Origin: Micromonospora echinaurantiaca
Lineage (GTDB): Bacteria; Actinomycetota; Actinomycetes; Mycobacteriales; Micromonosporaceae
Direction: 5' to 3'
NCBI RefSeq assembly: GCF_900090235.1
Contig: NZ_LT607750.1
Location: forward strand, 6,591,501-6,655,500
DNA: 64,000 nt
Under the pieces are notes generated by a model that worked only from the letters and a program-made list of their open reading frames with translations, was not told where the DNA came from and did no database searches. Below, in pieces: positions 1-7,003 of this stretch. Position 1 is the stretch's first letter; the number at the start of each line of letters is the position of its first letter. The translations under genes were made by a program, and so were the position numbers.

Positions 1-263
1 CGCCGGGCCGGCCGGGTGGCGGCCAGGGGCAGCAGCCGGGTGGTGGCGGGCGCCAGCCGAGCGGTGCCGGGCCGGGCCGGCCGGAACAGGGTGCGCAGGG
101 CGCCGGTCAGGGCAAGCCGGGCGCCGGTCAGGGTGGGCAGGGTGCCGAGGCCGCTCCCAGCTCGGCGGACCTGGCCGCGCAGGCCAGCGAGGCGCTCCGG
201 CAGGCCGGGCGCAGTGTCTGGGAGGCGATCCAGAGCGGGGTGAGCCAGCACCGGCCGCGCTGA
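1..263 (+). CDS. C-terminal tail of a Gly/Gln/Pro-rich protein (5' partial)
   Basis: The frame with codons starting at position 3 is open from the window edge to the TGA at 261-263, so the gene begins upstream. The first ~50 residues are low complexity (Gly, Gln, Pro, Ala, with GAGQG-type repeats). They are followed by a short amphipathic, Ala-rich end (SSADLAAQASEALRQAGRSV) that could be a helix. No catalytic motif is visible. A proline/glycine spacer ending in a helix is common in actinobacterial membrane or wall-associated proteins, but the function cannot be inferred. The other open frame here (16-243) is Arg/Pro-rich and looks like a GC-driven shadow. Confidence 0.55.
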   Translation, partial: PGRPGGGQGQQPGGGGRQPSGAGPGRPEQGAQGAGQGKPGAGQGGQGAEAAPSSADLAAQASEALRQAGRSVWEAIQSGVSQHRPR

Positions 264-281
264 CCGGAGGGATTCCACGCG

Positions 282-758
282 TCACATCGGGCCCAGGTGC
301 TCGATCGTGACGCGGTGCTGCTCGGCCAGCCGCTGGGCGATCAGCGAGCGGTGACAGGCCTCAGCGTCGCGCTCGACGCAGAGCAGCGCCGCGGTCCCGC
401 CGCTCGGCAGCGCCGACACGATCGGCGTGAGGTCGACGCGATCGAGGATCTCCATGCGGTAGCGGCGGGTGTACTCGGCGGCGAGCTGTTGGCGCGATCG
501 CTTGCCGACCCCGTGGCGGTCGTCCTCGGCGTACTGGAGTCGGCGTAGCTCGGTGGTCGGGGCGAGTTCGGGGTGATGCGCGTAGGCGATCCAGGCCTGG
601 GCGAGGGCCGCCTGCAGGCGGAGGGAGTTCGCCCAGGCGTACTCGGGGCCGCGGACGCTGCGGCGCTGGCGAACGTCGAGCAGCAGGCGGACGTCCGCGT
701 GCCGCAGTCGTCGCAGGAAGGACTCGGCGTCGAAGCCGTAGACGCCGATCGTCGCCAT
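282..758 (-). CDS. DUF488 family protein
   Basis: 158 aa from the ATG at 758; an ATG six codons upstream (776) is possible, but MATIGVYGF is the usual DUF488 opening. Visible family marks are the N-terminal TIGVYGFD strand, a DVR motif (LLLDVRQRRS) and the C-terminal CERDAEACHRSLIA signature, which resembles a metal- or nucleotide-binding Cys/His cluster. DUF488 proteins are small cytoplasmic proteins of unknown biochemical role. Length is normal for the family. It is on the same strand as the downstream-numbered RidA gene but separated from it by 76 bp. I see nothing that assigns a pathway. Confidence 0.85.
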   Translation of the reverse strand: MATIGVYGFDAESFLRRLRHADVRLLLDVRQRRSVRGPEYAWANSLRLQAALAQAWIAYAHHPELAPTTELRRLQYAEDDRHGVGKRSRQQLAAEYTRRYRMEILDRVDLTPIVSALPSGGTAALLCVERDAEACHRSLIAQRLAEQHRVTIEHLGPM

Positions 759-834
759 TCCGCGCACCGGAACCACCCGCCTGTCTGCTACTCGTGCCGC
801 CCCCGGCAGCCCTGCCGGGGGCGGCGAGGTCGGA

Positions 835-1236
835 TCACGCGACGGCGGTCCCCTCGAGCTCGACCATCAGGTCGGGGATCGCCAGCCGGGTCACCCCGAG
901 CATCGTGGTGGTCGGCGCCACCCCGGCCGCGCCCAACCGCGACGCCAGCACGCCGTAGTGCTCGAAGAGCAGATCGACGTCGGTGGTGTAGACGTTGAGC
1001 CGGACGAGGTTCTCCAGGGACATGCCGGCCTCGCCGAGCACAGCCTCCAGGTTGTCGAGGCTCAGCGCCAGCTGTGCCGCCATGTCACCGGCATGCTGGG
1101 GCTTGCCCTCGTCGTTCGTCGCGGTCTGCCCCGAGCAGTACAGGGTCCGGGTGTGCCGGGAGACGAGCTCACCCTGGTTGAATCCCATCGGCACCGACCA
1201 GGTCACCGGGTTGACCGCCGTTCGCTCCACAGCCAC
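835..1236 (-). CDS. RidA/YjgF family enamine/imine deaminase
   Basis: 133 aa from GTG at 1236, with a GGAG-type ribosome site just upstream. Family marks include the central SGQTATNDEGKP segment, an NLEAVLGEAGMS helix, and the VRLNVYTTD strand that places the conserved Arg near the active-site cleft. RidA proteins hydrolyse reactive enamine/imine intermediates released by PLP enzymes, and many paralogues have unknown substrates. It is divergent from a WYL regulator, and a palindrome lies between the two starts, so it is probably the regulator's target. A second RidA paralogue starts at 63756. Confidence 0.9.
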   Translation of the reverse strand: MAVERTAVNPVTWSVPMGFNQGELVSRHTRTLYCSGQTATNDEGKPQHAGDMAAQLALSLDNLEAVLGEAGMSLENLVRLNVYTTDVDLLFEHYGVLASRLGAAGVAPTTTMLGVTRLAIPDLMVELEGTAVA

Positions 1237-1311
1237 ATCTGCTCCATTCGGCTCATCGTCGATCGGCTCGGTAGCCAGCTCGACGTCGTGGTGAGGAGCC
1301 TGTCAACGAAT

Positions 1312-1330
1312 CACGACATCCTGTGTCGTG
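1312..1330. promoter_or_regulatory. Inverted repeat, probable WYL-regulator operator
   Basis: A perfect 7-bp inverted repeat, CACGACA-TCCTG-TGTCGTG, lies between the divergent RidA and WYL-regulator genes. It overlaps the in-frame GTG at 1323, so that codon is an unlikely start and ATG 1341 is preferred. Position and symmetry fit an autoregulatory operator for a dimeric HTH protein. Binding is inferred, not shown. Confidence 0.6.
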
Positions 1331-1340
1331 TATTCCTGGC

Positions 1341-2327
1341 ATGATCTTCCGGGTGCGGGCCGACCGGTTGGTCTCGCTGGTGCTGCTGCTGCGCCAGCGC
1401 GGTCGGCTGTCGGCGACCACGCTGGCCCGGGAGCTGGAGGTGTCCACCCGCACCGTGCTGCGGGACATCGAGGCGCTGTCCGCGGCCGGCGTTCCGGTCT
1501 ACGCCGAACGCGGCCGGCGCGGCGGTTTCGCGTTGTTGCCCGGCTTCCGGACCGAACTCACCGGACTGAACCACGAGGAAGCGCTCGCCCTGCTGGTCGC
1601 CGGATCGCGGCGCGGCGCGCAGGCATTCGGCCTCGGCTCGGCGCTCGCTTCGGCCATGCTCAAGGTGGTCGACGCGCTGCCCGAAAGCTATCGGGACACC
1701 GCGGCCGGCGCTGTCGAGCGACTGCTCATCGACCCGGAGACCGACCTGCTCGCGCGCCGGCAGGTCGCCGAGGAGGTGCCCGACGCCATCGTGGCCGAGG
1801 TCCGGCGCGCGGTGTTCGCCGGGCACAAGCTGCGCATCCACTACGCGGCCGTGGGCCGGGCCCCGCGGTGGCGCACGGTGGACCCGATCGGCCTGGTCAC
1901 GGTGCGCGACCAGGGCTACCTGCTGGCCACGCGGGCTGGCGAGGACCGTACCTACCGGCTGTCCCGGGTGCTGGCCGCCGAGGAACTCGCCGAACCCGCA
2001 CAGCGACCCGACCGGGTCGATCTGGACCGGGCCTGGCAGGAGCGCAGCACGCGGTTCCGGACCGGCGGCGACCAGGTCACCGTGCTGGTACGGGTGAACC
2101 CGGCGCGGCGCGAGGACCTGGTGGGCACCGCGCTGGCCGTCCTCGCCGAAGCGACCGAGGCGGACGGCTGGCTGCGGCTGGAGGTGACCTTCCAGGATTC
2201 GAGGCACGCCGAGTGGGCGCTGTGGCAGCTCGCCATGAACGCGGAGGCCCTGGCCCCGCAGTGGTTGCGCACCTCCCTGCGCAACCGCGCCGCCGCGATC
2301 ACCACCCGCTACGGAGCGCCGTCCTGA
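1341..2327 (+). CDS. YafY-type HTH/WYL-domain transcriptional regulator
   Basis: 328 aa from ATG 1341. An N-terminal DeoR-like winged helix (ADRLVSLVLLLRQRGRLSA, then LEVSTRTVLRDIEAL) is followed by the linker segment GVPVYAERGRRGGF typical of YafY proteins. A WYL domain sits around residues 165-240 (HKLRIHYAAVGR, then RTVDPIGLVTVRDQGYLLA), and a C-terminal WCX-like domain follows. WYL domains sense small ligands or nucleic acid and set DNA binding. The gene diverges from RidA across a palindrome, so it probably controls RidA and itself. Length is normal and no residues appear missing. Confidence 0.9.
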   Translation: MIFRVRADRLVSLVLLLRQRGRLSATTLARELEVSTRTVLRDIEALSAAGVPVYAERGRRGGFALLPGFRTELTGLNHEEALALLVAGSRRGAQAFGLGSALASAMLKVVDALPESYRDTAAGAVERLLIDPETDLLARRQVAEEVPDAIVAEVRRAVFAGHKLRIHYAAVGRAPRWRTVDPIGLVTVRDQGYLLATRAGEDRTYRLSRVLAAEELAEPAQRPDRVDLDRAWQERSTRFRTGGDQVTVLVRVNPARREDLVGTALAVLAEATEADGWLRLEVTFQDSRHAEWALWQLAMNAEALAPQWLRTSLRNRAAAITTRYGAPS

Positions 2328-2534
2328 GCTGACCAGGGTTGCGGCGACCGGGCTCGCCTACAGGTGGGGGTAGTGGTACGGGAGCGACCTGCAGCGAACG
2401 GGCAACCTGCGGCGGCGATCAGGGGCGAAGGGCGATCACGGCCAGCGACGATCACGGCAGCAGGGCCACATACAGCAAGATCCCCACCGACGTTTCCGCT
2501 GGTGGGGACCTCTGTAGCCCGGCGAAAGGCTATG

Positions 2535-2608
2535 TGGCCAGGGGCGGGGTCGAACCGCCGACCTTCCGATTTTCAGTCGGACGCTCGTACCAACTGAGCT
2601 ACCTGGCC
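2535..2608 (-). tRNA. tRNA-Phe (GAA)
   Basis: Read on the minus strand this folds as a cloverleaf: acceptor GGCCAGG pairs with CCTGGCC, the anticodon stem is TCCGA/TCGGA with loop CTGAAAA (anticodon GAA), and the T-arm is GGCGG-TTCGACC-CCGCC. The discriminator is A. CCA is not encoded: the next minus-strand bases are CAT. It is the last of three tRNAs in transcription order. Confidence 0.95.
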
Positions 2609-2708
2609 GTGCTCCCGGCTCATGCTACCCGCAGGGCGGGGAATCCGCCGCGAGGGTCGCACGCTCCGATACGCAGAACGCCGCGCGGGTTGGGCGCGGC
2701 GTCAGCGC

Positions 2709-2785
2709 TGGCGGTCCTGACGGGACTTGAACCCGCGACCTCCGCCTTGACAGGGCGGCGAGCACTCCGACTGCTCCACAGGACC
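2709..2785 (-). tRNA. tRNA-Asp (GTC), CCA encoded
   Basis: Minus-strand cloverleaf: acceptor GGTCCTG/CAGGACC, anticodon loop CTGTCAA on a CCGCC/GGCGG stem (anticodon GTC), T-arm GCGGG-TTCAAGT-CCCGT. The discriminator is G, as expected for Asp, followed directly by an encoded CCA (2709-2711). Its two neighbours lack encoded CCA. Confidence 0.95.
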
Positions 2786-2815
2786 TAGCTTTGTTGCTCC
2801 GGCTTGCGCCGGTCG

Positions 2816-2888
2816 TGCCCCCAACGGGATTCGAACCCGTGCTACCGCCTTGAAAGGGCGGCGTCCTGGGCCGCTAGACGATGAGGGC
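2816..2888 (-). tRNA. tRNA-Glu (TTC)
   Basis: Minus-strand cloverleaf: acceptor GCCCTCA pairs with TGGGGGC (one wobble pair), the anticodon loop is CTTTCAA on CCGCC/GGCGG (anticodon TTC), and the T-arm is ACGGG-TTCGAAT-CCCGT. The discriminator is A and CCA is not encoded. It is first in the Glu-Asp-Phe order, a known conserved actinobacterial tRNA cluster, and is probably cotranscribed with the other two. Confidence 0.95.
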
Positions 2889-3041
2889 GGCCCCGCCATC
2901 ATTGCACACTCGCAACTTCAAGCGGACTTGCTCCCATCCGGCCCCGCCGGAGGCTTGGAAAGCATACGTGATGCCCGGCCGGTCGACCAAACCGGTATGG
3001 CAGTAGCCACAACGATCCACGAAACCGCAGGTCAACCGGGT

Positions 3042-3830
3042 TCAGCGGAGCTTGGTGACGCCGTAGCGGCGCTTCAGGTCACCGATCAGGGCGGGGCAGG
3101 CGGCCAGGGTCGCGTGTCGGTCGCCGCCCCCGTCGTGCAGCAGCACGACCGCGCCGGGCCGGGCGGCGGTGTGCACCCGCTTGGCGATCGTGGCCGCGGG
3201 CGGCTTCCCCCAGTCCTGCGGGTCCACGGTCCAGTGCAGGGACTTCATGCCGAGCTGCTTGGCGGTCGCCACCACCTCGGCCGTCCACCGCCCGCCCGGC
3301 TGCCGGTAGAACGGCACCCGCGCCCCGGGGACGGCCGCCTGGATGGCCTTGTTCGTCCGGACCAGGTCGGCCCGGATCTCCGCCACCGGCCGCCGGCCGA
3401 GGTCCAGGTCGTGGTTCCAGCTGTGGTTGCAGAGCTGGTGGCCCTCCCGGACGATCCGCTGGACCAGTTGGGGGTGCCGGCGGGCGTTCCGCCCCACCAC
3501 GCAGAAGGTGGCGGTGACCCGGGCCGCCCGCAGCCGGTCGAGGACCTTCGGCGTCCAGACCGGGTCGGGCCCGTCGTCGAAGGTGAGCGCCACCTGGCGG
3601 ACGCCGGTGCCGCGCTGCAACCCAGCCGGCAGGGTCTTCGGCAGCGGACGCAGCCGGGGGCGGGACGGCGTGCTCCGGGTCGGGCGGGGTGCCGGGGTGG
3701 CGTCGGGCGTGGGGGTGGCCGTACCGGCGACGGTCGGTGGGGGTGCCGGCCGCACCTTCGCGGTGCTGCTCTCGCCGGCGAGGACGATCACCAGGACCAG
3801 GGCGTACGCCAGCAGGGCGCGGTGACGCAT
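3042..3830 (-). CDS. Secreted polysaccharide deacetylase (NodB / CE4)
   Basis: 262 aa from ATG 3830. A hydrophobic N-terminal signal or anchor (LLAYALVLVIVLA) is followed by a Pro/Thr/Arg-rich spacer and a NodB homology domain over about residues 85-262. All CE4 motifs are visible: TFDDGPDP (catalytic base and metal Asp), HxxxH as HSWNH, RQPGGR, DPQDWG and LLHDGGGD. CE4 enzymes are metal-dependent and remove N- or O-acetyl groups from peptidoglycan, chitin or similar glycans. An upstream ATG (3869) would put charged residues before the signal and is disfavoured. It is a single gene between the tRNA cluster and the carotenoid operon. Confidence 0.9.
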   Translation of the reverse strand: MRHRALLAYALVLVIVLAGESSTAKVRPAPPPTVAGTATPTPDATPAPRPTRSTPSRPRLRPLPKTLPAGLQRGTGVRQVALTFDDGPDPVWTPKVLDRLRAARVTATFCVVGRNARRHPQLVQRIVREGHQLCNHSWNHDLDLGRRPVAEIRADLVRTNKAIQAAVPGARVPFYRQPGGRWTAEVVATAKQLGMKSLHWTVDPQDWGKPPAATIAKRVHTAARPGAVVLLHDGGGDRHATLAACPALIGDLKRRYGVTKLR

Positions 3831-3906
3831 CGTTCGCTCCCGGAGGGGGTCGGGGTCCGCGGACCCCACGACGGTAGTGGACGCCCGCCGTGACCCGGGA
3901 GCCCGG

Positions 3907-4848
3907 TCAGCTCGCCGCCGGCCGGTCCAGCGCGTCCCGCACGGCCACTGCCAGCGACAACGCCTCGGAGAGATCGACCGGTCGGACCACCCCCGCGGGC
4001 AGCGTGTCGGCCTGCCAGCCCGGCCCCGCCGCGAGCACCAGCAGCGGCCGGCGGTGTGCCGCCAGCAGGGCGGCGAGCTGGCCCGGATCGGCGGTCGTCC
4101 GGGTGTGCGACCAGACCACCACGGCGGCCGGTCCGGTCCGGTTGACCGCCTCCAGCAGTGCCGGCACCGGCACCCGGGCGCCCAACATCCGGTAGCCGGC
4201 CCCGACCTCGGCGAGCGCGGCGGCCAACGCCTCCAGCGGCAGGCTGTGCTGCTCCTCGTCGGCGCAGGCGAGCAGGATGCGCGGCGGCCCGGCCGGCGCC
4301 GCGGCCCGGGCGGTCGCGGCGAGGGACTCGGAGACGCATCGGGACACCAGGTGCTCCACCTCGACCAGGCCGCCGGTGGCGTCGTGCCGCTCGCCGATGC
4401 CGACCAGCACCGGTCGCAGCAACCCGTCCCAGGTGGCGACCACCCCGTCGGTCGCGATCGCGCGGGCGATCGTCTCGCTGATCGCCACCGAGTCCAGCCG
4501 CAGCGCGGCCCGGGCCAGGCCCCGGGCCGCCGGACCGGCCCGGCCCACCGGGATGGTCGGTCCGCCGTCGCGGCCGACGGCGGTACGCGACCGTACGTCG
4601 GCGCCGGGGCGTGCGACGTCCGGACCCTGGCGGGCCCAGCGGGCCGCCTCGGCCGGGGCCACCCCCTCGGCGGTGAGCCGGCGCATCACCTCCAGCCGGG
4701 CGAGGTCGGCCGGCGTGTAGCGCCGGTGGTGCCCGGGGACGTGTTCGCTCGGCCCCAGCCCGTAGCGCTGGTGCCAGGTGCGCAGCGTGGTCACCGCGAC
4801 CCCGAGCCGCCGGGCGACCGCCCCCGCGCTCAGCGCCTCATCGGCCAC
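3907..4848 (-). CDS. MerR-family regulator with B12-binding domain (CarH/LitR-like)
   Basis: 313 aa. A MerR-type winged helix fills residues ~6-75 (AVARRLGVAVTTLRTWHQRYG, ...GHHRRYTPADLARLEV). It is followed by a helical bundle and a Rossmann-like cobalamin domain. In CarH a Wx9EH motif caps adenosylcobalamin and a later His is the lower axial ligand. Here the EH is present (E165-H166) and a likely axial His is H201 (DEEQH), but the Trp position ten residues before E165 is His155. The start overlaps the idi stop by 11 bp, so it is the last gene of the leftward carotenoid operon. By analogy it probably represses carotenoid genes in the dark; that is inference. Confidence 0.85.
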   Translation of the reverse strand: MADEALSAGAVARRLGVAVTTLRTWHQRYGLGPSEHVPGHHRRYTPADLARLEVMRRLTAEGVAPAEAARWARQGPDVARPGADVRSRTAVGRDGGPTIPVGRAGPAARGLARAALRLDSVAISETIARAIATDGVVATWDGLLRPVLVGIGERHDATGGLVEVEHLVSRCVSESLAATARAAAPAGPPRILLACADEEQHSLPLEALAAALAEVGAGYRMLGARVPVPALLEAVNRTGPAAVVVWSHTRTTADPGQLAALLAAHRRPLLVLAAGPGWQADTLPAGVVRPVDLSEALSLAVAVRDALDRPAAS

Positions 4849-5461
4849 CCGGCCGCTCCGGCGCGTCGTCGGCCGGCAACCCGGCCGGCAGTCCGGACGG
4901 GTTCACGGCCGGGCCGGCCAGTTGGCCGTCCGGGTTCAGCAGGCGGTTCACCACCCCGCCCAGCCACGGCGCGTACGCCCGGGGGTCGGTGTCCAGGTCG
5001 GCCGCCAGCTCGGCCGGGTCGACCCAGCGCAGCTCGGCCACCTCGTCGGGGTCTGGACGCAGCGGGCTGCCCGGCCGGAGGTCGCCGCGCAGGACGTGGT
5101 CGTACTCGAACTCGACCCGCCCGGTGACCGGATCCTCGGCGTAGTAGACGTACACCCCGAGCTCGGTGAGCTCGACCGGGCCGGCGCCCAACTCCTCGCG
5201 GAGCCGGCGGTTCGCGGCGTCGACCGGCGACTGGCCGGGCGTGGGGTGGCCGCAGCAGGAGTTGGCCCAGCGCAGCGGGAAGCGGGTCTTGGCCGCGGCC
5301 CGCCGTTGCAGCAGCACCCGGCCGTCCGGGTCGACCAGCACCACCGAGAAGGCGCGGTGCAGCTGGCCCGGCGGCTGGTGCGCAACCGACACGGTCGTCT
5401 CGCCGACCGCCCGACCGGCGTCGTCGACCAGCTCGACCAGGTGGCTCTCCCGGGAGGTCAC
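4838..5461 (-). CDS. idi: Isopentenyl-diphosphate delta-isomerase, type I
   Basis: 207 aa from GTG 5461. This Nudix-fold enzyme interconverts IPP and DMAPP in the cytosol, supplying the allylic primer for CrtE. Visible marks are the active-site Cys segment RWANSCCGHPTPGQ (Cys70 before GHP), the Nudix-like LREELG helix (~88-92) and the acidic EFEYDHVL strand that carries the metal-binding and proton-transfer Glu. Length fits type I enzymes (~180-210 aa); a Pro/Gly-rich tail of ~20 residues is extra. It lies 32 bp after crtI and overlaps the MerR start. The same frame stays open much further upstream into crtI, but only the part from 5461 resembles Idi. Confidence 0.9.
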   Translation of the reverse strand: MTSRESHLVELVDDAGRAVGETTVSVAHQPPGQLHRAFSVVLVDPDGRVLLQRRAAAKTRFPLRWANSCCGHPTPGQSPVDAANRRLREELGAGPVELTELGVYVYYAEDPVTGRVEFEYDHVLRGDLRPGSPLRPDPDEVAELRWVDPAELAADLDTDPRAYAPWLGGVVNRLLNPDGQLAGPAVNPSGLPAGLPADDAPERPGGR

Positions 5462-5493
5462 CGATTCCTGCCCTTCCAGTCCGAGGGGACGGC

Positions 5494-6975
5494 TCACCGG
5501 CCACCGCCGGTGATCCGGCCGGCGGCGAGCTTGCCGGAGATCAGCACCATCGGCACGCCGACGCCGGGCTGGGTGCCGGAGCCCACGAAGACCACGTTCG
5601 GCAGCGTGCGGTGCAGGTTGACCGGGCGGAACGGGCCGGTCTGGAACAGGTTGTGCGCGGCGGCGAACGGGGTGCCGGCGGCCATGCCCTGCTCGGCCCA
5701 GTCGGCCGGGGTGATCGTCCGGAGCACCTCGACGCCCGCACCGAAGCCGACGTAGCCGCGTTCCTCCAGCGTGCCGACGAGCTGGTCGGCGTAGCGGCGG
5801 TCGAGGTCGCCCCGCCACTCGAACGGCGCCCGGTCGAGGTTGGGCACCGGGGCGAGCACGTAGTAGGTGTGCCGCCCGGCCGGCGCCACCGACGGATCGG
5901 TCCGGCTCGGGTTGGTGACCAGCAGCGAGGGGTCGCTCATCAGCTTTCCGCGCCGGATGACCTCGTCGAAGGTGCCCCGCCAGGCGCGTCCGAAGTGGAT
6001 GTTGTGGTGGGCGATCTTCGAGTAGCCCTGGGTCGAGCCGACGTGCAGCACCACGCAGGAGGGCGAGTAGCGCAGCCGCCGCTGCCGGGCCGGCGGCAGC
6101 AGGTCGCGGTAGGCCACCGGCAGGTCGGGGTTGAGCACCACCACGTCCGCCGGGATCCGCTCGCCGTCGGCGGTCAGCACCCCGGTGGCCCGCCCGCCCG
6201 CGGTCTCCACCCGGCTGACCGTGGTGCCGTAGCGGATCTGCACGCCGTGCTTCTCGGCCGCGCCGGCCATCGCCCGGGAGACCGCGTGGATGCCGCCGCG
6301 CGGAAAGTAGACCCCGGCCACCGAGTCGAGGTACGCGATGACCGCGTAGATGGCCAGCGCGTCGTGCGGGGCGAGCCCGGCGTACATCGCCTGGAAGGAG
6401 AAGATCCGCCGGGTGCGCGGGTCCTGGAAGAACTGGTCGATCTTGGTCTGGAGCCGGCGGAACGCGCCGCCGGCGAGCAGCTTCAGCAGGTTGCCGGTGA
6501 GCAGGTCGGTCGGCGCGTCCAGGTTGCGCTCGATGAAGTCGGCCCGCTCCAGCTGCCACAGCCGCCGGGCGTAGTCGACGAAGCGCAGGTAGCCGTCGGC
6601 CTCCCGGGGCCCGCAGACCCGGGAGATCTCGGCCGCCATCCGGGTGGTGTCGGTGATGACGTCGAGCGTCGAGCCGTCCGGGTAGTAGGCCCGGTAGGCC
6701 GGGTCGAGCGGGGTGAGGTCGAGCCAGTCGGTCAGCTCCTCGCCGACCGCGCCGAGCGCCTCGGCGATCAGATCCGGCATGGTGAGCACGGTCGGCCCGG
6801 TGTCGAACTCGTAGCCGTCGACGCCGAGCCGGCCAGCCCGCCCGCCCGGCACCGGCTCCCGTTCCAGCACGGTCACCTGCCGGCCGCTGCCGGCCAGGTG
6901 CAGCGCGCAGGCCAGCCCGCCGAGGCCGGCCCCGACCACCACCACCCGGTCGGTGGGTCCGCTCACGGTCCGCAC
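5494..6975 (-). CDS. crtI: Phytoene desaturase (CrtI)
   Basis: 493 aa from GTG 6975. The start is set by a near-perfect anti-16S complement (AAGGAGGTGATC) a few bases upstream. The N-terminal dinucleotide-binding motif VVVGAGLGGLACALHLAGSG is followed by the E-x4-GGRAG FAD clamp. The C-terminal bacterial CrtI signature is NVVFVGSGTQPGVGVPMVLI. CrtI performs up to four FAD-dependent desaturations and a cis-trans isomerisation that turn phytoene into neurosporene or lycopene at the membrane. It sits 28 bp after crtE in a leftward operon, with crtB diverging. No lycopene cyclase is present in the window, so the locus itself supports an acyclic product. Confidence 0.93.
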   Translation of the reverse strand: MRTVSGPTDRVVVVGAGLGGLACALHLAGSGRQVTVLEREPVPGGRAGRLGVDGYEFDTGPTVLTMPDLIAEALGAVGEELTDWLDLTPLDPAYRAYYPDGSTLDVITDTTRMAAEISRVCGPREADGYLRFVDYARRLWQLERADFIERNLDAPTDLLTGNLLKLLAGGAFRRLQTKIDQFFQDPRTRRIFSFQAMYAGLAPHDALAIYAVIAYLDSVAGVYFPRGGIHAVSRAMAGAAEKHGVQIRYGTTVSRVETAGGRATGVLTADGERIPADVVVLNPDLPVAYRDLLPPARQRRLRYSPSCVVLHVGSTQGYSKIAHHNIHFGRAWRGTFDEVIRRGKLMSDPSLLVTNPSRTDPSVAPAGRHTYYVLAPVPNLDRAPFEWRGDLDRRYADQLVGTLEERGYVGFGAGVEVLRTITPADWAEQGMAAGTPFAAAHNLFQTGPFRPVNLHRTLPNVVFVGSGTQPGVGVPMVLISGKLAAGRITGGGR

Positions 6976-7003
6976 GCGATCACCTCCTTCACGAAGTTGC
7001 CCA

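Noticed and set aside
1323..1340. GTG 1323 as start of the WYL regulator
   Set aside because: It lies inside the perfect inverted repeat that is the likely operator; ATG 1341 gives a natural N-terminus.
4838..6559. A 573-residue minus-strand protein joining Idi to an upstream extension
   Set aside because: Only the part from GTG 5461 resembles Idi; the rest is an out-of-frame reading of crtI with Arg/Ala/Pro-rich composition.
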